Notes: generated from the sequence alone by a model not told the origin. A stretch of 64,000 bases of DNA from Bacteroidales bacterium (GCA_017471085.1 JAFUWW010000010.1:6818-70817), one strand, 5' to 3'; shown: positions 7,693 to 16,823, counted from the stretch's first letter. Program-made: numbers and translations.

Positions 7693-8678
7693 TCGTACTT
7701 CAGCAGCACCACTTTCAGATACTCGCCGATGAGGCCGTTCATGCTGCCCTGGGAGTCGGCGATCAGGAGGAGCATCTGCTCTCCGCCGGGCAGGACAGGT
7801 CCCAGGCACATGCCTTCGAAATCGGCCAGGTTCAGGGCCGATGTGTCGAAACTGAGCAGGAGCGTTTTCTCCAGCACGGGCTCTTTGCAGCGGACGGGGT
7901 CTACGACAAACAGCTTGGTGCGGCTGAACGATTCGGTGAGCATGGCGCCCAGGCCCGTAGACGGGACATACAGCTCGCGCTCCATCACGAGAAGCCGCCC
8001 ATCGTCCAGCGCCGTAATGGCCGGAACGCCAAACACATAAGCTTTTGCGGACGATGCCGCTCCGGCGGAAACCGAAGGTTCGTCGGCCGCATAGAGGTAC
8101 TGTTCTCCCGCTTCCAGGGTTTTGTCGGAGAAGCTCTGCAGGCGGAAGAGAGAATCGGCCTGAAGGGGCATTTCCGTGGTGGTCCAGAACAGGCCGGTGA
8201 CGGCGTTGTAAGCGAGCGATTCAAATCCTCTCCCCGGGACGATCTTTCCTGTCCGGAATTCCTCCGGTATGGCCAGGGATGCGCCCGTAGGCTTGCCTGT
8301 GAGGCTGTATTCCCGCACGGTCTGGGTGGTCTCCGAAACCACGAAAAGGGAATGGCGGCCGGGCACATACACCAAGTCTTCGTTGTCCATCCCCTTTTCT
8401 CCCGAGGCGTTGGCGGCAAGTTCCGACACAATCACCACCCCCAGGTTGGCCAGGGAGTCCATCTGGACCACAAAAGAGAAAATACCGCTTCCGTCAGCCT
8501 TGTCGTGGACAGCCGCAAACTGGTTGCCGCCCACGAAAGTGATGCCGGAGTACTGCCCTACGGGGATGGAAACGCGCACCTGCTGCTTCTCCGTCGCCTT
8601 GATGGGGCGTGGTTTGTCCTGACCGGAGGCACAGCCGGCGGTGACAAGCAAGACAAGCAGCGGTAATAGATTCTTCAT
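7689..8678 (-). CDS. Phytase-like esterase-domain lipoprotein
   Basis: A 329-residue lipoprotein (MKNLLPLLVLLVTAGC) of the family called 'esterase-like activity of phytase' (PF13449), which folds as a propeller-like domain. Visible family features are SGITFVGGNQFAAVHDK near the N terminus, RGFESLAY in the middle and FEGMCLGP near the end. Activity on a particular phospho- or carboxyl ester is unproven. The start codon overlaps the stop of the upstream symporter gene (ATGA), so the two are translationally coupled, suggesting that the symporter takes up a product released by this protein. An N-terminal extension of the ORF upstream is only symporter antiframe. Confidence 0.72.
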   Translation of the reverse strand: MKNLLPLLVLLVTAGCASGQDKPRPIKATEKQQVRVSIPVGQYSGITFVGGNQFAAVHDKADGSGIFSFVVQMDSLANLGVVIVSELAANASGEKGMDNEDLVYVPGRHSLFVVSETTQTVREYSLTGKPTGASLAIPEEFRTGKIVPGRGFESLAYNAVTGLFWTTTEMPLQADSLFRLQSFSDKTLEAGEQYLYAADEPSVSAGAASSAKAYVFGVPAITALDDGRLLVMERELYVPSTGLGAMLTESFSRTKLFVVDPVRCKEPVLEKTLLLSFDTSALNLADFEGMCLGPVLPGGEQMLLLIADSQGSMNGLIGEYLKVVLLKYD

Positions 8679-9997
8679 CGTTTTCTTAGCAGCAGAAGCC
8701 CCAGGGCCGTAAAACCTGCATTCAGCAGTAACAGTTCGTAGCTGAAGTGGTAACCGCCCAGCCATCGTTCACTGTTCAAATCCAGTACCAGACAGAGGAT
8801 GGGGGAGAGCAGGCACACCACCGGCACCCAGCGGTCACGGACCTCCCGTTTGCTCAGGATGCCGAAGAAAAACAGCCCCAGCAGCGGACCATAGGTGTAA
8901 CTGGCCAGACGGTACACCGCGTCGATGGTGCTGGTGGAATTCAGGAGGCTGAACACCAGGATGCACACGGCCATTCCCACGGCCATGCCCACATGCACCC
9001 AGCGGCGCACGCGGTCGGCATCGGCCCGTTTGAGGCCTCCAAGGATATCGACGGTGAAAGAAGTGGTGAGCGCTGTGAGGGCCGATCCTCCGGAGGGAAA
9101 GCCCGCAGCGACGAGTCCTACGACAAACAGCACCCCGACCACCGGCGGCAGGAACTTGGAGCAGGCGACGGCAGGGAAAACGGCATCCCCCTTTGCATCT
9201 ATTCCGTGCAGGGCGGCGAACTGGTACAGGTAGACGCCCAGCACCAGGAACAGGGCGATGACGACGGTCTGCAATACACTGGAAACCACCAGGTTCTTCT
9301 GCGAATCCCGTACATTCTTGCAGGCCAGCGTGCGCTGCATCATATCCTGGTCCAGCCCGGTAGTGGCCACTACGGTAAACAGGCCTCCCAGCAACTGCTT
9401 GAAGAAGAACTGGGGATGGTTCACGTCGTCAAAGTAGAAGACCCGGGAAAGGGAATGGTCCCAGGTGCCCACTTCCCGGCCGATTAGCACCAGGCACAGC
9501 CCGACCGTCACCAGCATGCACAGGGTCTTGACCATATCCACCCAGATGACGGATTTGACGCCGCCCCGGAAAGTGTACAACCACACCAGGAAGACGGAGG
9601 CGGAAACGGTCACCCAGAACGGGATGCCCAGCCCTCCGAACACCAGCAGCTGCAGCGTGGAGCATACCAGGAACAGCCGCACGGAAGCTCCCAGCATCTT
9701 TGAAATGAAGAAGAACCACGCCCCCGTCTTGTAGGACGACAGGCCGAACCGCTGTTCCAGATACTGGTAGATAGACACCACCCCCAACTTGAAGTACAGG
9801 GGAGTGAGTACAAAGGCGATCACCAGGTATCCCAGGAAAAAGCCCATGCACATCAGCAGGTATCCGAATCCGGAGACCGCCACCATGCCGGGAACCGACA
9901 CAAAGGAAACCCCCGACATGCAGGAGCCGATCATGGCCAGGGCCACCATCCACCAGCTGGTAGACCGGGTGGCAAAATAATCTTGCTTAGCTTTCAT
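8675..9997 (-). CDS. Sodium:solute symporter, SSS family, lacking the first helix
   Basis: A 440-residue membrane protein with about 12 hydrophobic segments. SWWMVALAMIGSCMSGVSF and VPGMV match the sodium-binding start of the core of SSS transporters, and TTGLDQDMMQRT and GFPSGGSALTALTTSF are further conserved blocks. Relatives have about 480-500 residues with an additional N-terminal helix of some 35 residues before the GR..D..YF..R..SWW segment; here the protein begins at MKAKQDYFATR just before that point. The gene start overlaps the LytTR gene stop by 11 bases, so there is no room for the missing helix. Substrate is unknown. It is translationally coupled to the phytase-like gene downstream. 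Confidence 0.82.
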   Translation of the reverse strand: MKAKQDYFATRSTSWWMVALAMIGSCMSGVSFVSVPGMVAVSGFGYLLMCMGFFLGYLVIAFVLTPLYFKLGVVSIYQYLEQRFGLSSYKTGAWFFFISKMLGASVRLFLVCSTLQLLVFGGLGIPFWVTVSASVFLVWLYTFRGGVKSVIWVDMVKTLCMLVTVGLCLVLIGREVGTWDHSLSRVFYFDDVNHPQFFFKQLLGGLFTVVATTGLDQDMMQRTLACKNVRDSQKNLVVSSVLQTVVIALFLVLGVYLYQFAALHGIDAKGDAVFPAVACSKFLPPVVGVLFVVGLVAAGFPSGGSALTALTTSFTVDILGGLKRADADRVRRWVHVGMAVGMAVCILVFSLLNSTSTIDAVYRLASYTYGPLLGLFFFGILSKREVRDRWVPVVCLLSPILCLVLDLNSERWLGGYHFSYELLLLNAGFTALGLLLLRKR

Positions 9998-10793
9998 CCG
10001 CAGCTGTTTGTGTGTCTTCCTGTTTCAAGTTGTCTTTGAAGGCCCGTCCCACAGGCAGCGGTGCCTCCACCCCCATCAAATGTACTTCCGCCGACGACTT
10101 GGACTCGATCCTCCACACCGGGACGATATACGAACGGTGGATCCGGAGGAATTTCCCCTCCGGCAGCAGGTCCATCATCTTTTTCAGGGTAATCTGCGAC
10201 ACCACATCGTCCTGATGGTCCAGGTGCACGCAGGAGTAATTGTTGCGCGACTCAATGAACTGGATGGCCGACAAGGGCACATGCACCGTCTTGTAATCGG
10301 CCTTCAGGAGGATTTCCTCATCGGCCACGGCGTCGAAACTTCTCTTGTACAGGGACGACCGGGCATTGTCCAGCGCGGCCGACTGCTCGTGCGCGGCCGA
10401 CAGCACCTTGATGCGGGTGCTGAAATACCCCATCATGAGGCTGAAGGAGGCGGTGGCGAGGAGAAGGACCCACATGGCCCTCTGGTGCAGTTCCATCCGT
10501 CCGGACACCGTATCTGCGTCGCGGGGGAAATCGACCTTGTTCCAGGACATGACGAAGGTGACGGCCGCTACGAGGAAGAGGGTGCCGGCCACCGTGGCCA
10601 GGCCTTTCCAGCCCTTGAGCAGCAGCGGTCCCAGCAGTTCCCGGCACAGGAAATAGACACCATACAACCACCCGGCGTATCCGAGCACATAGCCCGGATG
10701 CCACTGGGCCCATTCCCCGATGGGGAAAAGGAACATCATCCCCGGCATTGCGAGAATGCAGAAGATGATGTCTGCCAGACGTCCGCTTCTCAC
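9987..10793 (-). CDS. Membrane-anchored LytTR-family transcriptional regulator
   Basis: 268 residues. Residues 1-130 hold four hydrophobic helices; a short coiled linker (STRIKVLSAAHEQSAALDNARSS) leads to a C-terminal LytTR DNA-binding domain with the usual marks: IQFIESRNNYSCVHL, SQITLKKMMDLLP, FLRIHRSYIVP. Membrane LytTR proteins without receiver domains are common in Bacteroidota and usually act on neighbouring genes. It sits 9 bases after the TPR lipoprotein gene and overlaps the symporter gene, so it likely regulates this same operon. The signal sensed is not evident. Confidence 0.82.
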   Translation of the reverse strand: MRSGRLADIIFCILAMPGMMFLFPIGEWAQWHPGYVLGYAGWLYGVYFLCRELLGPLLLKGWKGLATVAGTLFLVAAVTFVMSWNKVDFPRDADTVSGRMELHQRAMWVLLLATASFSLMMGYFSTRIKVLSAAHEQSAALDNARSSLYKRSFDAVADEEILLKADYKTVHVPLSAIQFIESRNNYSCVHLDHQDDVVSQITLKKMMDLLPEGKFLRIHRSYIVPVWRIESKSSAEVHLMGVEAPLPVGRAFKDNLKQEDTQTAADES

Positions 10794-10802
10794 GGCCGAC
10801 GG

Positions 10803-12449
10803 TTAAAACTCGTAGCCGGCGAACTCGATGTCGCGGGCAGCACGCTCTTTCCAGGCCGGAGTGACAAAGGCGCGCTCCAGATTCTCCTTCACGCCCTGGG
10901 CGTCACCCTGGCGGGCGGCGATGATGGCCTTCAGGTACTGGACGCGGGTGTCGCGGCAGTGCACGGAATCGAGGGCTTTCTCCAGCTGGTCGGTGAGGAT
11001 ATAGGCCAGCACCTTGTTGTTGCAGCAGCCTTCCTTGTCCTTGAGCACTTCGGCGGCTTCTTCATAGCGGCCGGTAAGGAGGTAGATGATGCCCAGGTTG
11101 GCTTTTCCGTCGGCGGTGTTGCTCTTGCGGAAGAGGGATTCGGCCAGGTCCATGTCGTCTTTGCGGAGAGCGATCACGCCCTTGGCATTGAGCACGTCAC
11201 CGTCTTCGGCCTTTACCTTGGCCAGTTCGCGTTCTCCCTGGGCGTCCTTGCCTTGGGCAAGATAGGTGACGGCCAGATTGTACTGGGCACGGTCCGAGCC
11301 GTAGCGCTCCACGGCCTTCTTGTAGATTTCTTCCTTCTTGGAGAAGTCGTTCACCACGGAGGCGACCCTCAGGAGGGCTTCTTCGTCCAGGATATTGGCA
11401 TTCTGGTCCAGCAGTTCCAAGAGCTCCTCGTTGGTGTAGTTCTTATATTCCACGTTGGCGATGAGGCGGGCGCGGCGCAGTTCCGGCAGCACTTCGCCCT
11501 TGAGGGCGGTGTACACCTGGGACATGTTGCGGATTTCATTTTCGCGTACGGCCGGATCGCTGTACATGGACAGGACTCTGAGAATCAGGTCTTTGTCTTC
11601 CAGGTCGGATTCTGCCACCAGCTGCTGGAAGCCTTCCCAGTCCTCGCCGGCGCTGCGCACCGACGGATCTCCGGCGCTGGAGCCCTTGGTCACCTGTCCC
11701 CAGGCCTTGGAGGCCGATGCGGAACGGTCACCGGAGAGTTTGTTGTTCTTGCCTTCGTCGCCTTCCGGGGAAGCATAGGCCACGATTTCCGTTCCGGTGA
11801 TGGTGGCGCGCTCATCCTTGGCGATGGCGTCCAGGGCAGCCTGGAAGTCCTTTACGGAAGCGCCCTTGAGTTCAGAACTGCGGACCTCGGCGCTGTTTAC
11901 CTGGTACTTGATCTGGCCTTCGGCCGTGCTGGTGATGATTTCTTTGTAGTTGTCGGGCTTGAAGGAGAGGTCTCCCTGACGCTTGACCAGCATGTAGGTG
12001 GTGTTAGCGCCGTCGGCCACTTTCTTGGTGGGGAGGTTGATGGTCTTGTTGCCGGCAATTACCTTGGCGCGCAGTTCCAGGAAGCTCTTTTCCATGCCTT
12101 CCACATAGTCGAAACGGAGCTGTTCGGTCACTTTCTGGCCCTGGGAGGAGATGACGCGGTAGTTGTCTTTCACCTTGTCTCCCTGGTATTTGAAGGGTTT
12201 CATGGCAGCCTCGCCGCCTTCATAGACGATGACCGGGGTCACTTCCATGATCACCTTGGGATTGAAATAGTCTTTGGGGCAGTCTACGCTGACGGCCGCG
12301 AAAATTTGTCCGTCAACCACTTCCAGGACGGAAGGATTGCAGGTCACCTTAACGTTTTCGGCCATGGAGGCCATTTTTTCGGGAGAGGCGCAGGCGGCTG
12401 CTGCCAGGGCAAGTGCCGCTGCGGCCAGGATTCTCAATGATTTTTTCAT
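10803..12449 (-). CDS. TPR-containing lipoprotein
   Basis: A 548-residue protein with a lipoprotein signal (MKKSLRILAAAALALAAAAC). Residues 30-190 form a beta-rich domain. Residues 200-330 contain ITGTEIVAYASPEGD..NNKLSGDRSASA, reminiscent of an OmpA-like C-terminal peptidoglycan-binding motif with an Asn-x-x-Leu-Ser-x-x-Arg core but interrupted. Residues 330-530 are TPR-like helical repeats (YNLAVTYLAQGKDAQGEREL, ANLGIIYLLTGRYEEAAEVL). I judge it an envelope scaffold lipoprotein conserved in Bacteroidales; the precise role is unknown. It leads the minus-strand run with the LytTR regulator, symporter and phytase-like gene. Confidence 0.7.
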   Translation of the reverse strand: MKKSLRILAAAALALAAAACASPEKMASMAENVKVTCNPSVLEVVDGQIFAAVSVDCPKDYFNPKVIMEVTPVIVYEGGEAAMKPFKYQGDKVKDNYRVISSQGQKVTEQLRFDYVEGMEKSFLELRAKVIAGNKTINLPTKKVADGANTTYMLVKRQGDLSFKPDNYKEIITSTAEGQIKYQVNSAEVRSSELKGASVKDFQAALDAIAKDERATITGTEIVAYASPEGDEGKNNKLSGDRSASASKAWGQVTKGSSAGDPSVRSAGEDWEGFQQLVAESDLEDKDLILRVLSMYSDPAVRENEIRNMSQVYTALKGEVLPELRRARLIANVEYKNYTNEELLELLDQNANILDEEALLRVASVVNDFSKKEEIYKKAVERYGSDRAQYNLAVTYLAQGKDAQGERELAKVKAEDGDVLNAKGVIALRKDDMDLAESLFRKSNTADGKANLGIIYLLTGRYEEAAEVLKDKEGCCNNKVLAYILTDQLEKALDSVHCRDTRVQYLKAIIAARQGDAQGVKENLERAFVTPAWKERAARDIEFAGYEF

Positions 12450-12477
12450 ATACTGGTTCTATTTATTGTCCAACTCA

Positions 12478-12485
12478 CAAATATA
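12478..12485 (-). promoter_or_regulatory. Promoter -7 element TATATTTG for the TPR lipoprotein operon
   Basis: TATATTTG on the minus strand, 28 bases before the start at 12449, in an A/T-rich gap after the glycoside hydrolase gene. Confidence 0.6.
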
Positions 12486-12498
12486 AGCAAAATATTCC

Positions 12499-13968
12499 TT
12501 ATTTCTGCCGCGGGTTCCTGTACAATTTCAGCAGTTGTACGCCGGTCTGGCCGGTGGGTATGCTCAGATGCCGCCCCTGGTGATTCTCATCGCCGCCGAG
12601 CCGGCGCATGGGAGCGAGGCCGTCGTATTCGTCGATGGAGAGGATTCCCAAGCGCCCTTCCCCGCCGGAGAGCCGTGCCGTGGCCACAGAACCGGTTCCC
12701 AGGAACAGGAACTCGTCGTTCCCCATCTCCAGAATAAGGAAGGCTCCTTCTCCCCAGGCCGATTTGTCGTTGTGCACCGGACTCCAGGAAAGGGTTCCGC
12801 CATGCCTGCAGGTAAAGATGACGTCACCCACCGCAATCTCCTCTTCCGGACGGGCGGCATCCAGCAGCACGCCATAGGCTTTCCCTTCGGCCTGTTTCTG
12901 TGCAATCAGGGGCAGCCAGGGAGCCAGGGTGCGGTATGCTTCCGCAGTTTCCGTCCAGGCATTGTCGATGGAAAAAGGCGAAAAGCCCAGCGCTCCGTGC
13001 CGTCCAAGCACATAGAAGACACGGGCGGCATTGGCTGCTTCCTGGCGGATTTCCGGGATGAAGAGCGGATTGTCGTCCCGATGATAACGCGCCGCCCAGT
13101 CCGGGAATCCCGGATCGTAGATATCCGGACAAACCAGGTCGATGGAAGGGGCTTCCGTTTTCCAGATATCCATCAGGTGGTCCAGGGGACCGGCCGACGG
13201 ATACTCGCCGGGCTTTCTCCCGCGGGAGTTCAGCGCCGCGTTCACGAACATCGGGAGGGCATATTCTTTCTTCCCCGCCCGGGCCACTTCCTGGGCATAA
13301 CGGGCATAGGCGCGGGCCTGGAACCGCTCCTCATCCCGTTCCTTCCCGCTGTTCCAGACCTTCTCAGCCGCCTTTCCGTGCTCCCGGGCGTCTCCCAGGA
13401 AGCCGATTTCATTCTCTACCTGGACCATCAGCACCGTGCCGGTATCACCGTCCGTCTCCCGCAGATGCTTCATCAGGGCGGAGAAAGCCCTGCAGTCGGC
13501 CTTCAAAGCTTCCCGGTCAAACGCGGAAAGGATTTCCGGAGAAGATCCGTCGCTGTTGCATGCCAGCGTAAACCGGCGGCTGAATTCTTTTTTCACCCAT
13601 CCCGGCACATAGCAGGACATGCTGTTCTTCCACGTGCCGAACCACAGAAGGATCAGATGCAGATCATTTTTCCGGGCCGATTCCAGCAGATAATCCACCG
13701 TCCGGAAATCGAAGGTGCCCTCTTCCGGCTCCACCAGCTCCCAATACACGGGAGCCAGGACCGTGTTCAGGCCGGCGGCCCGCAGGGTTTTCCAGGTATC
13801 GCGGCCGTCCAGATAGGTGCTGCTGGAGGCGCTGGAGTTGGCCAGCTCGCCTCCAAGGATCAGGAAGGGCTCATCATGCAGAAGCAACTGTCCGTTCAGG
13901 ATCCGGACCGGCTGGGCGGCAGCGGCCATCGTCCAGCACACAGCCAAGAGTAAAAGCAATCGTTTCAT
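12499..13968 (-). CDS. Secreted glycoside hydrolase, GH35-like with DUF5597-type C terminus
   Basis: A 489-residue secreted enzyme (signal MKRLLLLLAVCWTMAAAAQP). The N-terminal TIM barrel resembles GH35/GH42 beta-galactosidases: TWKTLRAAGLNTVLAPVYWELVEPEEG, then VQVENEIG near residue 190 (acid/base Glu) and LFIPEIR near residue 300 (nucleophile Glu). The C-terminal 130 residues resemble DUF5597, which accompanies such barrels in Bacteroidota. The likely role is cleavage of a beta-galactoside or related glycan in the periplasm. The ORF could start 11 codons earlier, but ATG 13968 begins the signal peptide. No SusC/D pair is nearby, so it is not part of a classical polysaccharide utilisation locus. 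Confidence 0.78.
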   Translation of the reverse strand: MKRLLLLLAVCWTMAAAAQPVRILNGQLLLHDEPFLILGGELANSSASSSTYLDGRDTWKTLRAAGLNTVLAPVYWELVEPEEGTFDFRTVDYLLESARKNDLHLILLWFGTWKNSMSCYVPGWVKKEFSRRFTLACNSDGSSPEILSAFDREALKADCRAFSALMKHLRETDGDTGTVLMVQVENEIGFLGDAREHGKAAEKVWNSGKERDEERFQARAYARYAQEVARAGKKEYALPMFVNAALNSRGRKPGEYPSAGPLDHLMDIWKTEAPSIDLVCPDIYDPGFPDWAARYHRDDNPLFIPEIRQEAANAARVFYVLGRHGALGFSPFSIDNAWTETAEAYRTLAPWLPLIAQKQAEGKAYGVLLDAARPEEEIAVGDVIFTCRHGGTLSWSPVHNDKSAWGEGAFLILEMGNDEFLFLGTGSVATARLSGGEGRLGILSIDEYDGLAPMRRLGGDENHQGRHLSIPTGQTGVQLLKLYRNPRQK

Positions 13969-13999
13969 GCCACAAGATAGTGAAAAACCGAGAAACGAC

Positions 14000-14029
14000 A
14001 AAAACCGCCTGCCCGGTAAGACAAGCGGT
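14000..14029 (-). terminator. Terminator after secG
   Basis: On the minus strand an 8-bp stem ACCGCTTG/CAGGCGGT (one T-G pair; plus-strand arms 14022-14029 and 14004-14011) with a 10-base loop is followed by TTTTTG. It lies 26 bases beyond the secG stop. Confidence 0.75.
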
Positions 14030-14054
14030 TGTATGTTTATCCGGGAAGTCCGGA

Positions 14055-14417
14055 TTATTCGGTGTCGCCGGGAGTGGCTTCCGGGTTGTCCTGGGGAACC
14101 GGGAAGGAGGGGGCCTCGGTGGAGGCGGCGTCTACCTGATTCAGGATTTCGGTGCTCACTGCGTCGTTGGATCCGCGCTGGGTGTTGCCACGGCCTACGA
14201 AGACGGAGGCGATGGACAGTACCAGGATGAAAGCTACGAGGTACCAGGTTGCTTTTTCCAGGATGGTGGCCGTCTGGCGGACACCGAGGGTCTGGTTGGC
14301 GGAGGTGAAGTTGGTTGCGAGGCCGCCGTCCTTGCCGTTCTGCAGGAGGACGACCGCAATCAGGAGAATGGCCGCAATGATAATGAGGACGACCAGGATG
14401 GTGAAAGCTGCGTTCAT
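14055..14417 (-). CDS. secG: Preprotein translocase subunit SecG
   Basis: 120 residues with two transmembrane helices (residues about 5-25 and 55-75) joined by the conserved loop LLQNGKDGGLATNF..A, the SecG signature. The C-terminal acidic, Pro/Thr-rich tail of about 40 residues is a Bacteroidota extension. SecG assists SecYE in protein export across the inner membrane. It is the last gene of the minus-strand operon sigma-54-type activator - lptE - small protein - secG, followed by a terminator. Confidence 0.92.
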   Translation of the reverse strand: MNAAFTILVVLIIIAAILLIAVVLLQNGKDGGLATNFTSANQTLGVRQTATILEKATWYLVAFILVLSIASVFVGRGNTQRGSNDAVSTEILNQVDAASTEAPSFPVPQDNPEATPGDTE

Positions 14418-14430
14418 ATTGTTAACCTTT

Positions 14431-15015
14431 TTATTTCAATTCGTCAATAAGGGATGCAAAGTAAGCACTTTTTTCCGGAATATCCAAAACTAGACGGGAA
14501 TAAATGCGTCTTGCCTCCTCTGTACGACCCTGTTCTGCGAAAATTCTGGCCAAAGTTTCGGTGGCGAACCGCTCCGCGATTTCGCTGCCGGCCTCGTCGT
14601 CCGGGCTTCCGTCCGTCCGTCCCTTGGAGGCGAAACGGGTGAAGATATTGTCGCTGCTGCGTTTTACGTTGTCGTACTGGGACTGGGAGAAATAGTCGCC
14701 GCCCACCACGCGGACCTGGTGGTCGTCGGCCTCTTCCGGCGCAGGCTCCATGTACGAGGCCAGCAGGGCCTGCACATCTTTGTCGGAATAGTCTTCGCGG
14801 CGGCTGCGGCGCAGGAAGGTGGCGATTTTGCGGCGGTCGCCCACGAACAGGGCCTCTCCGGCGTATTGGTCTTCGCCCCAGGAATCGCCTCCCATGGCGG
14901 CCATCCGGGAACAGAGTTCCACCCGGGCGGCGCCGTACCAGGGATACAGGTTCACCACGCCGGTGAGTTCGTCCAGCGTGAGGGTGTGGATGTCGATGCT
15001 GGAGGATCCTACCAT
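14431..15015 (-). CDS. Conserved hypothetical protein between lptE and secG
   Basis: 194 residues, no signal peptide or membrane segment. The N-terminal half (LDELTGVVNLYPWYGAARVEL) and the C-terminal helical hairpin (AERFATETLARIFAEQGRTEEARRIY) suggest a TPR-like fold, with a charged, flexible middle. A gene of this kind sits between lptE and secG in many Bacteroidota; the function is not known to me. Its ATG overlaps the lptE stop by seven bases and secG follows after 13 bases. Confidence 0.75.
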   Translation of the reverse strand: MVGSSSIDIHTLTLDELTGVVNLYPWYGAARVELCSRMAAMGGDSWGEDQYAGEALFVGDRRKIATFLRRSRREDYSDKDVQALLASYMEPAPEEADDHQVRVVGGDYFSQSQYDNVKRSSDNIFTRFASKGRTDGSPDDEAGSEIAERFATETLARIFAEQGRTEEARRIYSRLVLDIPEKSAYFASLIDELK

Positions 15016-15506
15016 TGTGCTACGGTTGCGTTAAAGATATCTTCCACTAATTTTTCGATGATGCTTTCACACAGGGACCCCTCCACGGAGTCCAGCGTGC
15101 GGGTCGCGTCAAAATCTTCATAGGCCGAGAAAGAACTGCTCACATCGTCCTCCGGGTATTTCCGGTTGGTGAATTCAATTTTCACCGACACGGTGAGACG
15201 GTTCTGGGCGGCCTGTTCCTCGGCCGTGACGGCCGTGGCCTTCACGTCGTATCCCGTGATTTCGCACACCAGCTCCAGGTCTCCGTCCACGTCCACCTGC
15301 TCCAGGCGGGTGAGCTTGCGGTATTTCTCCTGCAGGGCCTCGGTGAGGTCGTTTGAGAGGGAAGGGTTGACCTGGAGGGCCTTGTTTTCCACGTAAGGGA
15401 TGGTGATGGTGCGTACGTCCGGCTGGATGGAGGTTCCCGTGAACGAGTAGATGCCACAGGAAGCCACCGTCAGGAGCGTGCATAATATGAAGACGGTCCG
15501 TTTCAT
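15009..15506 (-). CDS. lptE: LPS assembly lipoprotein LptE
   Basis: 165 residues with a lipoprotein signal (MKRTVFILCTLLTVASC) directly followed by GIYSFTGTSI, the characteristic start of mature Bacteroidota LptE. PDVRTITIPYVEN and LTEALQEKY further match. LptE plugs the LptD barrel and delivers LPS to the outer leaflet. The start at 15506 is chosen because it begins the signal peptide; the longer frame upstream is antiframe of the activator gene. It overlaps the activator gene by four bases (ATGA) and the next gene by seven. Confidence 0.9.
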   Translation of the reverse strand: MKRTVFILCTLLTVASCGIYSFTGTSIQPDVRTITIPYVENKALQVNPSLSNDLTEALQEKYRKLTRLEQVDVDGDLELVCEITGYDVKATAVTAEEQAAQNRLTVSVKIEFTNRKYPEDDVSSSFSAYEDFDATRTLDSVEGSLCESIIEKLVEDIFNATVAQW

Positions 15507-16714
15507 TTCTTGCGGTATTCGGCAGGAAGTTTCCGGTAAAGGGTTCGTTCGGACATGCCCAGTTCTTCGGCTGCCTTTTTGCGGTTGCCGCCGTGTTTTT
15601 CCAGGGCCTGGCGGATCAGTTCTTCCTCCGACCTGCGGAGGGACAGGTTGTGCTCCCGGGGCTCCGGGGCCGTATCGACATGGACGATGGGGCGGTCGTG
15701 CGGGAAGGTCTCCTCTCCCTGCCATTCGGCCTCCTGGGAGTCTTCCGCCGCGGGTGGCGGGGGCAGTTCGCGCCGGTCCAGCCGCGCTTTGAGGGCGTCG
15801 ACCTCCTGCTTCAGGTCGAAGATGGCCTTGAAGATGGCCTGGCGTTCATCGGCCTGGAAGGCGGAGGAGGGCTGGGGGCCTTCGTAGAGGACGGGGATGG
15901 GTTCGCCGTGCTCCATCGGCATGAAGGGGGCGAGGTCTGCGGCGGAAAGTTCTATGCGCTGCAGCGTGGGCGTGACTTTCTGGGAAAGCAGGGCGGTAAG
16001 CGACTGGGTGAAGCCCTGCAGCTGGCGGATGTTGCCCGGCCAGCGGTACTGCTCCAGCAGGCGGATGGCGTCCGGCTTCAGGGAAATCTTGCACATGCCG
16101 TTCACCTCCGAAAAGTCCGAGGTGAACTTGCGGAAGAGCAGGTAAATGTCTGAGTGACGGTCCCTCAGGGGCGGGATGCGGATTTGGGCGGCGCTGAGGC
16201 GGAAGTACAGGTCTTCGCGGAATTTCCCGCGCCGGACCGCCTCGTAGAGCTGTACGTTGGTGGCGGCCACGATGCGGACGTCCGTGTGTTCCACCTTGTT
16301 GGACCCTACTTTGCGGAATTCCCCGCTCTGGAGCACGCGCAGCAGCAGCGCCTGGGTCTCCGCCGGCAGTTCGGCGATCTCATCCAGGAACAGCGTGCCG
16401 CCGTCGGCGTCTTCGAAATAGCCCTTGCGGTTGTCCGTGGCGCCTGTGAAGGAACCTTTCACATGGCCGAAAAGCTCCGAATTCACCAGTTCCTTGGGCA
16501 GGGCGCCGCAATTGACCACGAAGAACGGATTCTGCCGCCGGGCCGAATATTGGTGGATGATGCGGGCAAAACTCTCCTTGCCCACGCCGCTTTCCCCCTG
16601 GATGAGGACGCTGAGCCCGGTTGGAGCGAACTTCACCGCCGTTTCCAGCGCGTCGTTCAGGACAGGGTCGTTGCCGATGATATCGTATTTATTTTTTAAG
16701 GCTTGCAAGTCCAT
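15503..16714 (-). CDS. Sigma-54-type (NtrC family) transcriptional activator without receiver domain
   Basis: 403 residues. The AAA+ domain fills residues 10-250: Walker A GESGVGKE, the sigma-54 contact loop as GSFTGA (usual form GAFTGA), Walker B GGTLFLDEI, and RFREDLYFRL-like KFREDLYFRLS. After a 100-residue Pro/Glu-rich linker, a Fis-type helix-turn-helix ends the protein (IRQALEKHGGNRKKAAEELGMSERTLYRKL). There is no N-terminal sensor or receiver. It is encoded in one operon with lptE and secG, an arrangement known across Bacteroidota. Its target promoters are unknown. Confidence 0.9.
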   Translation of the reverse strand: MDLQALKNKYDIIGNDPVLNDALETAVKFAPTGLSVLIQGESGVGKESFARIIHQYSARRQNPFFVVNCGALPKELVNSELFGHVKGSFTGATDNRKGYFEDADGGTLFLDEIAELPAETQALLLRVLQSGEFRKVGSNKVEHTDVRIVAATNVQLYEAVRRGKFREDLYFRLSAAQIRIPPLRDRHSDIYLLFRKFTSDFSEVNGMCKISLKPDAIRLLEQYRWPGNIRQLQGFTQSLTALLSQKVTPTLQRIELSAADLAPFMPMEHGEPIPVLYEGPQPSSAFQADERQAIFKAIFDLKQEVDALKARLDRRELPPPPAAEDSQEAEWQGEETFPHDRPIVHVDTAPEPREHNLSLRRSEEELIRQALEKHGGNRKKAAEELGMSERTLYRKLPAEYRKK

Positions 16715-16721
16715 AGTCCTG

Positions 16722-16752
16722 CAAATTTAACCAACATTGGGGGAAAATCCAA
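16722..16752 (-). promoter_or_regulatory. Promoter of the activator-lptE-secG operon
   Basis: On the minus strand TTG (16750-16752) and TAAATTTG (16722-16729) are separated by 20 bases. Only seven bases separate the -7 element from the ATG at 16714, so the mRNA should have almost no leader. Confidence 0.65.
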
Positions 16753-16823
16753 AGGCCCCGCCGGAAAATCTGCCATTTTGTCAGTTCTCCCCGAAGGGAA
16801 CGGCAATTGAAGAGATAGTTCCG

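Noticed and set aside
10008..12440. An 810-codon plus-strand open frame
   Set aside because: It lies wholly antisense to the LytTR and TPR-lipoprotein genes, has no recognised motif and unnatural composition; a GC-rich shadow frame.
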